A DNA stretch of 64,000 nt, from assembly GCF_014252955.1 (NCBI RefSeq), contig NZ_JACMIA010000001.1, positions 2,254,258-2,318,257 of the forward strand, read 5' to 3'. A program made the translations under genes and the position numbers. Under the pieces are notes generated by a model. That model had not been told where the DNA came from, made no database searches, and saw only the letters and a program-made list of their open reading frames with translations. Of the stretch, positions 16,565 to 26,875 are shown in pieces. This stretch comes from Stappia sp. 28M-7. GTDB taxonomy: Bacteria; Pseudomonadota; Alphaproteobacteria; Rhizobiales; Stappiaceae. Numbering within the stretch: position 1 is the first letter of the stretch; every line of letters begins with the position of its first letter.

Positions 16565-17518
16565 ATGTCGACGGACAGGACCCAACCGATCGCACTTCTT
16601 GGCGTGCCGCTGGAGGCAGGCACGGGACGGCGCGGTGCCGCCATGGGGCCGGCGGCACTGCGCGTCGCAGGTCTTACAGAGCGGCTTGAAGCGCTCGGCT
16701 GGTCGGTGAGCGATTTCGGGGATGTCGTGCAGATCCCTCTGGAGCGGATTGCTCCGCTCCACCTGCCGGGCAGGGCGCATGTGCCTGAGGTGGTCGCCTC
16801 CTGGGTGCGCCCGCTGGCGCATGAAGCGCGTCGCCTGTGCGATGACGGCTATCTGCCGGTCTTCATGGGCGGCGACCATTCGCTCTCCATGGGCTCTCTC
16901 TCCGGCGTCGCGAGCTACTGGCACGAGAAGGGGCGCCCTCTGTATGTGCTCTGGCTCGACGCGCATGCCGACTTCAACACGCCGTCCATTTCGCCCTCTG
17001 GCAATCTCCACGGCATGTCGCTGGCGCTGGCGGCGGGTGAGGAGGAACTCTTTCCGGTGATGGCCGATGCGCCGCGCGCCGTCATCGATCCGTCCCGCAT
17101 GTGCGTTTTCGGCGCCCGCTCCATCGACCCGCAGGAGCGCGAACTGCTCCGCCGCCGCGGCGTGACGGTCTGCGATATGAGGCAAATCGACGAGAACGGT
17201 GTCTCGCTTCTCATGCGAGACTTTCTTAAGAAGGTCAGGCAAGAGGACGGCGTTCTTCATGTATCGCTTGATGTGGATTTTCTTGATCCTGGCATTGCCC
17301 CTGGCGTCGGCACCACCGTTCCCGGCGGGGCCACTTACCGCGAAGCCCATCTGGTGATGGAGCTGCTGGAGGATGCCGGCGTCACCGTGTCGCTCGATAT
17401 CGTCGAGCTCAACCCCTTCCTGGACGAACGCGGCCGCAGCGCCATCGCTCTTGCCGAGCTTGTCGCCAGCCTCTTCGGCCAGGACGTCATGGACCGCCCG
17501 ACCCAGGCCTTCGCCTGA
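16565..17518 (+). CDS. rocF: Arginase
   Basis: Hydrolyses arginine to ornithine and urea, using two Mn ions. From the ATG at 16565 (GGAG eight bases upstream) the protein has 317 residues. All metal-binding motifs are present: GGDHS (102-106, H105), DAHADFNT (D132, H134, D136) and SLDVDFLDP (D236, D238). A longer frame from 16502 would add residues with no binding site and no family similarity. The next gene, 15-27 bases on, is ornithine aminotransferase, so this is an arginine-degradation operon under the divergent Lrp-type regulator. Confidence 0.95.
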   Translation: MSTDRTQPIALLGVPLEAGTGRRGAAMGPAALRVAGLTERLEALGWSVSDFGDVVQIPLERIAPLHLPGRAHVPEVVASWVRPLAHEARRLCDDGYLPVFMGGDHSLSMGSLSGVASYWHEKGRPLYVLWLDAHADFNTPSISPSGNLHGMSLALAAGEEELFPVMADAPRAVIDPSRMCVFGARSIDPQERELLRRRGVTVCDMRQIDENGVSLLMRDFLKKVRQEDGVLHVSLDVDFLDPGIAPGVGTTVPGGATYREAHLVMELLEDAGVTVSLDIVELNPFLDERGRSAIALAELVASLFGQDVMDRPTQAFA

Positions 17519-17545
17519 ATCGGGCACCGATTAATGGAGATGGAT

Positions 17546-18757
17546 GTGACCCGCCTGCCCGAAGACTATATCGCCGCCGAACACGAGCTCGGCGCGCACA
17601 ACTACAAGCCGATCGACGTCGTGCTGACGCGGGGCGAGGGCGTCTGGCTGTGGGATGTCGACGGCAACCGCTACATGGATTGCCTTGCGGCCTATTCGGC
17701 GGTCAATCAGGGGCACTGCCACCCGAAGATTCTCGCGGCGATGACCGAGCAGGCGGCAAAGCTGACGCTCACCTCCCGCGCCTTTCGCAACGACCAGCTG
17801 GCGCTTCTCTATGAGGATCTCGCCAGGCTCACGGGCGCTCACAAGATCCTGCCGATGAACTCCGGCGCCGAGGCGGTGGAGAGCGCCGTCAAGGCGGTGC
17901 GCAAGTGGGGGTATGAGGTCAAGGGCGTGCCGGCCGGCAAGGCCGAGATCATCGTCTGCGCCAACAACTTCCATGGACGCACCCTCGGGATTGTCGGGTT
18001 TTCGACCGATCCCGTGGCCCGGACCGGTTTCGGCCCCTTCGCTCCGGGGTTTCGGGTGGTTCCCTTCGGCGACATCGATGCGCTCGAACAGGCGATTACC
18101 CCGAACACCGTCGCCTTCCTCGTCGAACCGATCCAGGGCGAGGCCGGCATCCTGATTCCGCCTGCAGGCTATTTCACCCGCGCCCGCGAACTCTGCTCGC
18201 AGCACAACGTCACGCTGATCCTCGACGAGATCCAGACGGGTCTGGGCCGGACCGGCAAGCTGCTTGCCGAGGAGCATGAGGGCATCGAGGCGGACGTCAC
18301 GCTGGTCGGCAAGGCGTTGTCGGGCGGCTTCTATCCGGTCTCGGCAGTGCTCTCCAACTCGGAGGTGCTGGGCGTCCTGCAGCCGGGCGAGCACGGCTCG
18401 ACCTTCGGCGGCAATCCGCTGGCCTGCGCGGTCGCCCGGGCGGCGCTCCAGGTGCTGGTCGAGGAAGGGATGATCGAGAATGCCGAACGGCAGGGGCAGC
18501 GCTTCATCGAAGGCCTGCGCTCGATCCGCTCCAACGCCGTGCGCGACGTACGCGGTCGCGGTCTGATGTTGGCCGTCGAGCTGCATCCCGAGGCCGGCGG
18601 CGCCCGCGCCTATTGCGAGGCGCTCCGGGAGCAGGGAATCCTTGCGAAGGACACCCATGACCATACAATCCGCATCGCCCCGCCGCTGGTCATTACGGCA
18701 GATGAGGTCGACTGGGCGCTGGAGCGCTTCAATACGGTACTAACGACGACCCAATAA
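17546..18757 (+). CDS. rocD: Ornithine aminotransferase
   Basis: PLP enzyme turning ornithine and 2-oxoglutarate into glutamate semialdehyde and glutamate, the step after arginase. The 403-residue protein shows ornithine-aminotransferase traits: [82 protein letters not shown] and the Schiff-base lysine in [14 protein letters not shown]. The GTG at 17546 is chosen because GGAG lies six bases upstream; in-frame ATGs at 17534 and 17540 have no good binding site. Arginase lies directly upstream. Confidence 0.93.
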   Translation: MTRLPEDYIAAEHELGAHNYKPIDVVLTRGEGVWLWDVDGNRYMDCLAAYSAVNQGHCHPKILAAMTEQAAKLTLTSRAFRNDQLALLYEDLARLTGAHKILPMNSGAEAVESAVKAVRKWGYEVKGVPAGKAEIIVCANNFHGRTLGIVGFSTDPVARTGFGPFAPGFRVVPFGDIDALEQAITPNTVAFLVEPIQGEAGILIPPAGYFTRARELCSQHNVTLILDEIQTGLGRTGKLLAEEHEGIEADVTLVGKALSGGFYPVSAVLSNSEVLGVLQPGEHGSTFGGNPLACAVARAALQVLVEEGMIENAERQGQRFIEGLRSIRSNAVRDVRGRGLMLAVELHPEAGGARAYCEALREQGILAKDTHDHTIRIAPPLVITADEVDWALERFNTVLTTTQ

Positions 18758-18914
18758 CGTGACTTGAGCCAAGCGCTCCCTGTTAAATTTCTGGAGTGAT
18801 TGGGCGCATTCAGATACATTTTTGCCAACAACGGCGGGTCGCAAGCGTGTTTCCACGCAGTGCCGACCCGCCAGGAAGAATCCGGGGCGGTCCTCCTGTA
18901 TGGACATGCTCCTA

Positions 18915-18946
18915 GGGCGGAGTGGCAGCAAGCTGCCACTCCGCCC
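18915..18946. repeat. Perfect 15-base inverted repeat after rocD
   Basis: Arms 18915-18929 and 18932-18946 pair perfectly around an AA centre, giving a very stable GC-rich hairpin. There is no T tract beside it, so it is either a Rho-related 3' end of the arginine operon or a protected 5' element of the next gene, which starts 24 bases downstream. Confidence 0.6.
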
Positions 18947-18969
18947 GCTGTGTTTCGGGGCGCGTTTGC

Positions 18970-19785
18970 ATGGGAACTGTCGAGTATCTGGTGAACGTCG
19001 CTCTGGAATTCCTGCCGTTCCACGCGGCAGCCTATGGAACGAACGTCATTCTGTATTTTGCAACCGGCTTGGTATTGGTCGCAATTCAGTCCCACTATCC
19101 GGAGCGGCGCATTCAACAGCGCCGCCGTGGCGAGATACGAAAGTGGCGCGAGATCCGCCAGAGCCTGTTGTCCCTGACCGTTACCTCGGGATGCATCGCC
19201 GCGGGTGTTTTCGCATCGGTGAAGGGCTGGACCCTTGTCGCACCGCTTCCGCTCACATGGTGGTCGGCAGTGCTGATGTTCGTGGTCTCCATCATCGCCT
19301 TCGATGCCTGGTTTTACTGGGGGCATCGACTGATGCACACCCCGCGGCTCTACCGCTTCCATGCAGAGCATCACCAATCCGTGGCGCCCACCGTGTGGAG
19401 CACCTACAACGACAGCCTTGTCGATGCGTTCGTGATGCAGAGTTATTACCTCTGGATTCCCTTCGTTCTACCTATCCCGATAGAGGTCTTGATCCTCCAC
19501 AGGCTTGTCGATCACTTCAACGGCACCATCGGTCATTCGGGCTTCGAATTCTACGCTTCCCCGTTGGCACGCGTGCCTTCGCCGATGGTGTGCGTGACTT
19601 TTCATGATCAGCACCATTCCCGGTTCCGCTACAACTACGCCAACTTCTTCTCGTTCTGGGATCGTCTGTGCGGAACGCTGCATCCCCGTTACGATCAGGA
19701 AGTCCGTCGTCTGGAAAAATGGGATGAGGGACAGGAGGAGGGCAGCCTGGAGAACCGGGCGGATCTTGAGGGGGTCTCTCGCTAG
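18970..19785 (+). CDS. Sterol desaturase/fatty acid hydroxylase family membrane protein
   Basis: Di-iron membrane oxidase of the FA_hydroxylase family, 271 residues from the ATG at 18970. The histidine clusters that bind the di-iron centre are all present: WGHRLMH, HAEHH, a later H in VDHFNGTIGHSGFEF, and HDQHH. Several membrane helices precede and separate them. Bacterial relatives hydroxylate or desaturate carotenoids, sphingolipid-like or other lipids; the substrate here is not known. A longer frame from 18922 would run through the 15-base inverted repeat and is not favoured. Its stop overlaps the converging DUF6653 gene by four bases. Confidence 0.87.
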   Translation: MGTVEYLVNVALEFLPFHAAAYGTNVILYFATGLVLVAIQSHYPERRIQQRRRGEIRKWREIRQSLLSLTVTSGCIAAGVFASVKGWTLVAPLPLTWWSAVLMFVVSIIAFDAWFYWGHRLMHTPRLYRFHAEHHQSVAPTVWSTYNDSLVDAFVMQSYYLWIPFVLPIPIEVLILHRLVDHFNGTIGHSGFEFYASPLARVPSPMVCVTFHDQHHSRFRYNYANFFSFWDRLCGTLHPRYDQEVRRLEKWDEGQEEGSLENRADLEGVSR

Positions 19786-20408
19786 GAAGCGCTACGGCGC
19801 GCCAGATCATGGCGCGAGGCGTTGTCGTTGTCTGGAACGACAGTCCAGGAGCGGTAGACCGGATGGGCGTCGCGCATGCGGTCGTAGAGCAGCACCATTC
19901 CGGACAGGAATGCCATTTTTGCCGCGTAGGTGACGACCGTGCCGATGAGCACCATCGAGAGGTTCAGCGTCATCGCGCCCCACATGCCCAGCACGAAGCC
20001 GGCAGAGGTTGCCAGAGACAGGACGATGGCGCGGCGGTTGTCGTCGGAGGGGATCGGGACGACGGCCCGGTTGAGCCAGACCCGTTCGCCGAAGGTGGCG
20101 CGCGCGTGCCAGGTGTCCAGCCGCCGCGGCGGCGGAAAGATGCGCGGGTTGAGCCAGAGCCACAGGCACACGGTTGCAATCAACAGTCCGGCCAGCGGCC
20201 AGCCGAACCAGCCATGCGACCAGACAGCGAGGTACAGCAGCGGCAAAGTGGCGAAGCGGGTCCATACGCTCCATCCGCTCGCGTGACGATGCCAGACGTC
20301 CGCGTCCATGCCGAGCATGCGCAAGCGGCCGGCATTCATCGGCCGGTAGACCGAATAGTGCGCGGATCTCGGCCGTGTCCTGGCCTTTTGCTGCTGCATC
20401 TCTCGCAT
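19782..20408 (-). CDS. DUF6653 family membrane protein
   Basis: A 208-residue protein with four predicted helices. The segment DVWHRHASGWSVWTRFATLPLLYLAVWS and the later NPRIFPPPRRLDTWHARATFGERVWLNR match what I recall of the DUF6653 family. Function is unknown. Start choice is uncertain: ATGs at 20408 and 20399 both have a short GAGAG or AAGAG upstream. It lies downstream of phaC on the same strand with a 141-base gap and converges on the desaturase-like gene. Confidence 0.75.
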   Translation of the reverse strand: MREMQQQKARTRPRSAHYSVYRPMNAGRLRMLGMDADVWHRHASGWSVWTRFATLPLLYLAVWSHGWFGWPLAGLLIATVCLWLWLNPRIFPPPRRLDTWHARATFGERVWLNRAVVPIPSDDNRRAIVLSLATSAGFVLGMWGAMTLNLSMVLIGTVVTYAAKMAFLSGMVLLYDRMRDAHPVYRSWTVVPDNDNASRHDLARRSAS

Positions 20409-20549
20409 CTCTTGCGACGTCCGGGCGCAGCTCCCAGTGTTCTGGAGTTTGGCGCGGCCCGGTGGCGGTTCCTCAAGCTGAGGAGTTTAACGCAGCCACC
20501 CGTTTCTCGCCACCCGAGATGCCGATCGTGGTTTGCAGCTGGTAAGGGT

Positions 20550-22355
20550 TTAGGAACTTGCCTTGACGTAGCTGCCCGGCGCGTCCTCGACGATCTTCAT
20601 CCGGTTGGCGCCCGGCTTGCGCGGCTTCGCAGTCGTTCCCTCGTGCTTGCGGATCCAGCTGTCCCAGTGCGGCCACCAGGACCCGGGGTGCTCCTTCGCC
20701 TTGGGGAGCCAGTCCTCATAGGCACCCTTGGGGCGCGGGCCCGTCCAGTACTGGTACTTGTTTCGGGCAGGCGGATTGACGACGCCGGCGATATGGCCTG
20801 AGCCCGACAAGACGTAGTCGACCGGTCCGCCGAAGAACTGCGAGCCCAGGAACACCGACTGCGGCGGCGCGATGTGGTCCTCGCGGGTGGCGAGGTTGTA
20901 GATCGGGATCTTCACCTTGCCGAGATCGAGCTTCTCGCCGCCAATCTCCATCGCGCCCTTGCTGAGGCGGTTTTCCAGATAGCAGTTGCGCAGGTAGAAC
21001 GAGTGGTTTGCCGCCGGCATGCGCGTGGAATCCGAGTTCCAGTACAGCAGGTCGAACGGGAACGGCTCGCGTCCTTTCAGGTAGTTGTTGACCACATAGG
21101 GCCAGATGAGGTCGTTCGAGCGCAGAAGGTTGAAGGCCGACGCCATCTTCGAGCCGTCGAGATAGCCCTTCTCGCCCATGCGCCGCTCGACGGCCTGGAT
21201 TTGCTCTTCGTCGACGAAGACCTTCAGGTCGCCGGCATGGGTGAAGTCGACCTGGGTGGTGAAGAAGGTGGCGCTGGCGATGCGCTCGTCGCCGGTTGCC
21301 GCCATATAGGCGAGCGTCACGCCCAGCAGCGTTCCGCCGACGCAATAGCCGATGGCGTTGACCTGCTCCTCGCGGGTCGCCTTGCGGATGACGTCCAGCG
21401 ATTCAAGGATGCCTTCGCGCATATAGTGCTCGAAGCCCTTGCGCGCCTGCCGTTCGTCCGGGTTCACCCAGGAAATGACGAAGACCGTGTGTCCCTGGTC
21501 CACCGCCCATTTGATGAACGACTTCTCCGGCGTCAGGTCGAGGATGTAATACTTGTTGATCCAGGGCGGCACGATCAGCAGCGGCCGCTTCAGCACGGTC
21601 TCCGTGGTCGGCTCGTACTGGATCAGCTGGCGCACGTCGTTCTGGGCGATCACCTTGCCGGGCGTCAGGGCCAGATTGGTGCCGACGCGAAACTTGGTCG
21701 GGTCGGACTGGCGGATCTTAAGATCGCCCTTGCCGGCCTCGATATCCTCGGCGAGCAGCTTCATGCCGCGCACGAGATTTTCACCGTTGGATTCCAGCGT
21801 TTCGCGCAGGAGCTCCGGATTGGTCAGGACAAAGTTGGATGGCGACAGAGCGTTGGCGATCTGCTTGACGTAGAAATCAGCCTTGTGGCGCGTATGCTCG
21901 TCCAGGTCGGACGCCTCCACCACCATCTGCTCGGCCCATTGCGAGGTGATGAGGTAGAGCTGCTTCACGAAGTCGAAAAACTGGTTCTCGCTCCACTCCG
22001 GATCGCCGAAGCGCTTGTCGCGCGGGTCCGGGCTCGCGGCCGGGGCAGAGTGCTCGCCCATCATCCGCTTCAGCGAGGAATTCCACAGGTCGATATATTT
22101 GCCCCACAGCCGCGTCTGCGCTTCGAGCGCGCGCTGCGGGTCGGACATCCAGTACTCTCCGACCTGGGCCAGGGTCTTGAAGATCACCGTCAGCTCGTCG
22201 CTGGTCTCCGGTTTGATCTCGCCCTTTTCGCGCGGCTCCACATAGGCGGCCATCGCGCGCCCGGCATTTTCGATGATACGACCGAGATTCTGAGCGAATG
22301 CCTCTGGATTCTTGACGATGTACTGCAACAGCGGACTGGTCTTCTCGTCAGTCAT
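20550..22355 (-). CDS. phaC: Class I poly(3-hydroxyalkanoate) synthase
   Basis: Polymerises 3-hydroxyacyl-CoA into storage polyester on granules. The protein has 601 residues from the ATG at 22355, the size of class I enzymes. The N-terminal PhaC_N domain is followed by an alpha/beta-hydrolase core with the lipase-like box GYCVGG (catalytic Cys near residue 331), the Asp in [10 protein letters not shown] and the His in SGSGHIAG. The conserved [17 protein letters not shown] is also seen. It is divergent from a small lipoprotein gene and close to the aminotransferase-hom-glpX-recJ block, a synteny common in Hyphomicrobiales. An upstream ATG at 22418 would add a non-conserved extension. Confidence 0.95.
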   Translation of the reverse strand: MTDEKTSPLLQYIVKNPEAFAQNLGRIIENAGRAMAAYVEPREKGEIKPETSDELTVIFKTLAQVGEYWMSDPQRALEAQTRLWGKYIDLWNSSLKRMMGEHSAPAASPDPRDKRFGDPEWSENQFFDFVKQLYLITSQWAEQMVVEASDLDEHTRHKADFYVKQIANALSPSNFVLTNPELLRETLESNGENLVRGMKLLAEDIEAGKGDLKIRQSDPTKFRVGTNLALTPGKVIAQNDVRQLIQYEPTTETVLKRPLLIVPPWINKYYILDLTPEKSFIKWAVDQGHTVFVISWVNPDERQARKGFEHYMREGILESLDVIRKATREEQVNAIGYCVGGTLLGVTLAYMAATGDERIASATFFTTQVDFTHAGDLKVFVDEEQIQAVERRMGEKGYLDGSKMASAFNLLRSNDLIWPYVVNNYLKGREPFPFDLLYWNSDSTRMPAANHSFYLRNCYLENRLSKGAMEIGGEKLDLGKVKIPIYNLATREDHIAPPQSVFLGSQFFGGPVDYVLSGSGHIAGVVNPPARNKYQYWTGPRPKGAYEDWLPKAKEHPGSWWPHWDSWIRKHEGTTAKPRKPGANRMKIVEDAPGSYVKASS

Positions 22356-22490
22356 CCCCGGCCTATCCTCCACTTTTTGCCTGGCTACAGCCGCTGATCT
22401 CGCCGGTGCGGATCGCAAGCGACTGCCAGTCGCGCTTCCATTTGCACCCCTTGTCCGCTTGACGCCATAATAGCGTTGGATGACGTCAGA

Positions 22491-22518
22491 CTGACAAGTT
22501 GGACAAAGCGCTTACAAT
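22491..22518 (+). promoter_or_regulatory. Candidate promoter for the small lipoprotein gene
   Basis: CTGACA (22491-22496) and TACAAT (22513-22518) with a 16-base spacer lie 65 bases before the lipoprotein start codon, a good fit to a vegetative promoter. Confidence 0.5.
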
Positions 22519-22582
22519 GTCGTACGTCCCCAGCAACTTGCAAGCGGTGACGCTCGGGAAATTCGTGCAGGACCACGGTTAC

Positions 22583-23050
22583 ATGCGTGCAACGGTCTTC
22601 ACCACCATTTTGGCATCGGCGCTGGTCGCCGGATGCGCCTACGCGCCTTCAGGAACCCTGATCGACGCGCTGGAACCGGAACACTCGCCGCGTGCGGCGG
22701 TGACCTCTCCGGCAGGTGCGGGTCAAGCTACATCGCCGGCCATCGCGACGGAGACCATGGCGCCCTTGACGCCGCCGGTCGCCTATAGCCCGACCGGTGT
22801 GCCCGCCGTTTCGGGACCGGTCGCGGAACAGGGAATCGCAGGAAATTCTCGCATTCGCGACGCCGAAGGGTTGCTCACCGAGGATGCCGCTGCGGCCACC
22901 CGCAGCCGTCTCCAGGAAATCGCCCGCTCGCGCGGCGGTTCGCGCGCTGCGGTCTCCAACAGCAACAGTGTCAACCAGCTCAAGATGCTCGGCGAGAGCC
23001 ACGGCGCCCGCGCGATCTCGGAGATCGAGGCGGACGGCGCCAGCGAATAG
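22583..23050 (+). CDS. Small lipoprotein of unknown function
   Basis: A 155-residue protein from the ATG at 22583 with a lipoprotein signal peptide: a short basic start, a hydrophobic stretch TTILASALVAG and lipobox LVAGC. The mature part begins with a Pro/Ala/Thr-rich linker and ends in a short predicted helical region (DAEGLLTEDAAAATRSRLQEIARSRGG). I recognise no known domain. A longer frame from 22499 would hide the signal peptide and is not favoured. It is divergent from phaC; there is no evidence that it acts with it. Confidence 0.72.
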   Translation: MRATVFTTILASALVAGCAYAPSGTLIDALEPEHSPRAAVTSPAGAGQATSPAIATETMAPLTPPVAYSPTGVPAVSGPVAEQGIAGNSRIRDAEGLLTEDAAAATRSRLQEIARSRGGSRAAVSNSNSVNQLKMLGESHGARAISEIEADGASE

Positions 23051-23224
23051 GGCCGCCAAACGCTTTCCAGCGCGGATATTTTGGCCTCAACGCCTTTTTG
23101 CCGATGCGCGGCGGCGCGGCCACTGGTATGTAGCCGCCGTTTGGCGTCGTGCTTTGGCCGACGCCTCTAATGCGCCCGAACGAAAGGTGCGCGCAGACCA
23201 CGCTTTGCGGGTGAGGATTGGACC

Positions 23225-24442
23225 ATGGAAGAGTTCTACCAGACGCGGCGCTTGCCGCCCTATGTCTTCGAACAGGTCAACCGGCTCAAGGCGAAGGCAC
23301 GCGCAGCAGGCGCAGACATCATCGACCTCGGCATGGGTAATCCCGACCTGCCGACCCCCAAGCATATCGTCGACAAGCTGACGGAGACCGTCCAGAATCC
23401 CCGGACCCATCGCTATTCGGCATCCAAGGGCATTCCGGGACTGCGCCGCGCGCAGGCGGCCTATTACGAGCGCCGGTTCGGCGTGAAGCTGAACCCGGAA
23501 ACCCAGGTCGTCGCGACCCTGGGCTCGAAGGAGGGCTTCGCCAACATGGCGCAGGCCATTTCCGCGCCAGGCGACGTCGTGCTGGTGCCGAACCCCAGCT
23601 ATCCGATCCACGCGTTCGGCTTCCTGATGGCGGGCGCAGTCCTGCGCTCGATTCCCTCCGAGCCGGGACCTGAAGTGTTCCATGCGCTGGAGCGTGCGCT
23701 CATCCACTCGGTGCCGAAGCCGATCGCGATGATCCTGTGCTATCCGGCGAACCCGACCGCCTATGTGGCCGACATCGAGTTCTATCGGGACATCGTCGCC
23801 TTCGCGAAGAAACACGACATCTTCGTGCTCTCCGATCTCGCCTATTCCGAGATCTACTTCGGTTCCACGCCGCCGCCTTCGGTGCTGCAGGTGCCCGGCG
23901 CTATCGATGTGGCCGTCGAGTTCACCTCGCTTTCCAAGACGTTCTCCATGCCCGGCTGGCGCATGGGCTTTGCCGTTGGCAACGAGCGGCTGATCGCAGC
24001 GCTCGCCCGGGTGAAGTCCTATCTCGACTACGGAGCGTTCACGCCGATCCAGGTCGCCGCCTCGGCCGCGCTCAACGGTCCGGACGACTGCATCGTCGCG
24101 GCGCGCGAAACCTACCGCAAGCGTCGCGACATCCTGGTCGAGTCCTTCGGCCGCGCCGGCTGGGACGTCCCGGCGCCGGAAGCGTCGATGTTCGCCTGGG
24201 CGCCGATTCCGGAGAAGTTCCGCCACCTCGGTTCTCTGGAATTCTCCAAGCTGCTGATCGAGCATGCGGACGTTGCCGTTGCTCCCGGCCTCGGTTTCGG
24301 CGAGTACGGTGACACCCATGTTCGCATCGCGCTGGTGGAAAACGAGCAACGCATCCGCCAGGCGGCGAGAAGCCTGCGTCGCTTCCTTGAAACCGCGGAT
24401 GAAAAATTGCACAACGTCATCCCCATCGGAGCCTCGGGTTAA
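23225..24442 (+). CDS. Class I/II aminotransferase (AlaC/DapL-like)
   Basis: PLP-dependent aminotransferase, 405 residues. Motifs: IIDLGMGNPDLPTP near the start, HRYSASKGIPGLR, CYPANPTA, VLSDLAYSEI and the Schiff-base lysine in SLSKTFSMPGWRMGF. This subgroup is variously annotated as alanine-forming AlaC or LL-diaminopimelate aminotransferase, and the sequence does not settle which. It lies 51 bases upstream of hom in the conserved block aminotransferase-hom-glpX-recJ, consistent with a role in the aspartate family or in pyruvate/alanine balance. Confidence 0.88.
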   Translation: MEEFYQTRRLPPYVFEQVNRLKAKARAAGADIIDLGMGNPDLPTPKHIVDKLTETVQNPRTHRYSASKGIPGLRRAQAAYYERRFGVKLNPETQVVATLGSKEGFANMAQAISAPGDVVLVPNPSYPIHAFGFLMAGAVLRSIPSEPGPEVFHALERALIHSVPKPIAMILCYPANPTAYVADIEFYRDIVAFAKKHDIFVLSDLAYSEIYFGSTPPPSVLQVPGAIDVAVEFTSLSKTFSMPGWRMGFAVGNERLIAALARVKSYLDYGAFTPIQVAASAALNGPDDCIVAARETYRKRRDILVESFGRAGWDVPAPEASMFAWAPIPEKFRHLGSLEFSKLLIEHADVAVAPGLGFGEYGDTHVRIALVENEQRIRQAARSLRRFLETADEKLHNVIPIGASG

Positions 24443-24493
24443 GGGCGTGCCGCCTCGCGCGGCGCGTCACTCCTCAAACGGATCGCGATCTTC

Positions 24494-25816
24494 ATGAAAT
24501 CTGAATTGCGCGTCGGCGTTGCCGGCCTCGGAACGGTTGGTGCCTCTCTTGTTCGCCTGCTTCGCCGCAAGGCGGACAGTTTTGCCGCTCGCTGCGGCCG
24601 CCCCGTCACCGTTACCGGCGTTTCGGCGCGCGATCGCACCCGTGATCGCGGCATCGACCTTTCGGGCATCACCTGGCACGACAAGGCCGAGGATCTTGCC
24701 GTCTCCCCGGATATCGATGTCTTCGTCGAACTGATCGGCGGCGACAACGGTCCGGCCGAGGAGAGCGTGCGGGCAGCCCTGTCCGCCGGAAAGCATGTCG
24801 TAACCGCCAACAAGGCGCTGCTCGCTCGCCACGGCGTCGATCTCGCCCGCCTTGCCGAGGAAAACGGCGTCAGCCTTGCGTTCGAGGCAGCGGCGGCCGG
24901 CGGCATCCCCGTCATCAAGGCGGTGCGCGAGTCACTCGCCGGCAACGACATCTCGCGGATCTATGGCATTCTGAACGGGACCTGCAATTACATCCTGACC
25001 CGGATGGAGCAGGAGGGGCTGGACTTTTCCGAGTGCCTTGCCGACGCCCAGCGGCTCGGCTATGCCGAGGCTGATCCGACCTTCGATATCGAAGGCTTCG
25101 ACACCGCCCACAAGCTGGCGCTCCTGACCTCGCTCGCCTTCGGTAACGAGATCGATGCCGATGCGATCTATATCGAGGGCATCTCCTCGATCACCCGCGC
25201 CGACATCGAGGCTGCGACCGAGCTCGGCTATCGGATCAAGCTGCTGGGCGTCGCCCAGAAAACCGATAGCGGCATCGAGCAGCGCGTGCACCCGACCATG
25301 GTGCCGCGCGCCTCGGCCATCGCGCGCATCGACGGCGTGCTGAACGCGGTCGCGATCGACGGCGACGCCGTCGGCGAGGTCGTGCTTGTCGGTCCCGGCG
25401 CCGGCGGCAACGCCACCGCATCGGCCGTCCTCGGCGACATTGCCGATATCGCCCGCGGCCTTGCCATTCCCGCACTCGGACGTCCGGTCGACAAGCTGTC
25501 TCCCTACAAGGCGGCGCGCATGCGCATGCATGAGGGAGGCTATTACATCCGGCTTGCGGTCTACGACCGGCCCGGTGCCTTTGCGGAGATCGCCCGGATC
25601 ATGGCCGGTGAGGGCATCTCGCTGGAGTCCATCGTCCAGCGGGACCGCACCCGCCGGGTCGGCGATCAGACCCCGCATGGCGACACGCCGCAACCCGTGA
25701 TCCTGATCACCTACGAAACCACCGAGGCCGCGGTGAAGCGGGCCCTCGCGACGATTTCTGCACAGAACGTCGTTGCCGGGACCCCGCAGCTCATCCGCAT
25801 CGAGAAACTCGGCTGA
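24494..25816 (+). CDS. hom: Homoserine dehydrogenase
   Basis: Reduces aspartate semialdehyde to homoserine, the branch point to threonine and methionine. The 440-residue monofunctional enzyme has the Rossmann start LRVGVAGLGTVGASLVRLL, the TANKALL segment, AAAAGGIPVIKAVRESLAGN, the GILNGTCNYILTRME signature and a C-terminal ACT domain beginning YYIRLAVYDRPGAFAEIARIM for threonine feedback. It is followed 37 bases later by glpX. Confidence 0.96.
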   Translation: MKSELRVGVAGLGTVGASLVRLLRRKADSFAARCGRPVTVTGVSARDRTRDRGIDLSGITWHDKAEDLAVSPDIDVFVELIGGDNGPAEESVRAALSAGKHVVTANKALLARHGVDLARLAEENGVSLAFEAAAAGGIPVIKAVRESLAGNDISRIYGILNGTCNYILTRMEQEGLDFSECLADAQRLGYAEADPTFDIEGFDTAHKLALLTSLAFGNEIDADAIYIEGISSITRADIEAATELGYRIKLLGVAQKTDSGIEQRVHPTMVPRASAIARIDGVLNAVAIDGDAVGEVVLVGPGAGGNATASAVLGDIADIARGLAIPALGRPVDKLSPYKAARMRMHEGGYYIRLAVYDRPGAFAEIARIMAGEGISLESIVQRDRTRRVGDQTPHGDTPQPVILITYETTEAAVKRALATISAQNVVAGTPQLIRIEKLG

Positions 25817-25853
25817 CCGATCCGCCCCTATCACGCGCCTTCGAGGAACACTG

Positions 25854-26852
25854 ATGTCCAGCAACGCAGACCTTCATAGCGAAGCACTCGACCGTATCCT
25901 GACCCTGGAGCTCGCCCGCGTCACCGAGCGTGCCGCCGTTGGCGCCGCCCGCCTGCGCGGTCGCGGCGACGAGAAGGCTGCCGACCAGGCCGCGGTCGAC
26001 GCCATGCGCCGGGAGCTGAACCGTCTGCCGATCGACGGCACGGTCACCATCGGCGAGGGCGAGCGCGACGAGGCGCCGATGCTCTACATCGGCGAGAAGG
26101 TCGGCACGGGCGAGGGGCCGGAGGTCGACATCGCTCTCGACCCGCTCGAGGGCACCACGATCTGCGCCAAGAACCTGCCGAACTCCCTGGCGGTCATCGC
26201 GATGGCGCCGAAGGGCGGCCTGCTGAACGCGCCGGACAGCTACATGGAAAAGATCGCCATCGGTCCGGGCTACCCGGCCGGCCTGGTCGATCTCGACGCG
26301 GCTGTCGCCGACAACATCAATGCACTGGCGAAGGCCAAGGGCGTTCCGGTTGCCGAGATCACCGCTTGCGTGCTTGATCGCCCGCGCCACGCCCGCCTGA
26401 TCGAGGACCTGCGCGCCACCGGCGTTGCCGTGCGTCTGATCGGCGACGGCGATGTGGCCGGCGTCATCCACACCACGGATCCGCAGGAAACCGGCATCGA
26501 CATCTACATGGGCATCGGCGGCGCGCCGGAAGGCGTGCTTGCGGCGGCTGCGCTGCGCTGCATCGGCGGCCAGATGCAGGGTCGTCTCGTGATCACCCGC
26601 GACGAGCAGATCGAGCGCGCCGGCCGCATGGGCATCGACGACATCCATCGCAAGTACACGATGGAAGAGATGGCCCGCGGCGACGACGTGCTGTTTGCCG
26701 CCACCGGCGTGACCGACGGCAACTTCCTGCAGGGTGTGCGCTTCGGCCGTGGCGATATCACCACCCACACCGTGGTCATGCGCGCGGCGACCGGTACGGT
26801 GCGCTACATTAAGGCGCGCCACACCCAGCTCGACAAGTTCCACCTCGACTGA
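25854..26852 (+). CDS. glpX: Class II fructose-1,6-bisphosphatase
   Basis: Dephosphorylates fructose 1,6-bisphosphate in gluconeogenesis. The 332-residue protein starts at the ATG at 25854 with GAGGA upstream. Typical GlpX motifs are TIGEGERDEAPMLYIGE, DIALDPLEGTT, APKGGLLNAPDSYMEKIAIGP and IYMGIGGAPEGVLAAAALRCIGG. An in-frame ATG at 25773 lies inside hom and is not used. It is co-directional with hom and recJ, only 23 bases before recJ. Confidence 0.96.
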   Translation: MSSNADLHSEALDRILTLELARVTERAAVGAARLRGRGDEKAADQAAVDAMRRELNRLPIDGTVTIGEGERDEAPMLYIGEKVGTGEGPEVDIALDPLEGTTICAKNLPNSLAVIAMAPKGGLLNAPDSYMEKIAIGPGYPAGLVDLDAAVADNINALAKAKGVPVAEITACVLDRPRHARLIEDLRATGVAVRLIGDGDVAGVIHTTDPQETGIDIYMGIGGAPEGVLAAAALRCIGGQMQGRLVITRDEQIERAGRMGIDDIHRKYTMEEMARGDDVLFAATGVTDGNFLQGVRFGRGDITTHTVVMRAATGTVRYIKARHTQLDKFHLD

Positions 26853-26875
26853 ACGGAGAGGGCCGTACCCGCCAG

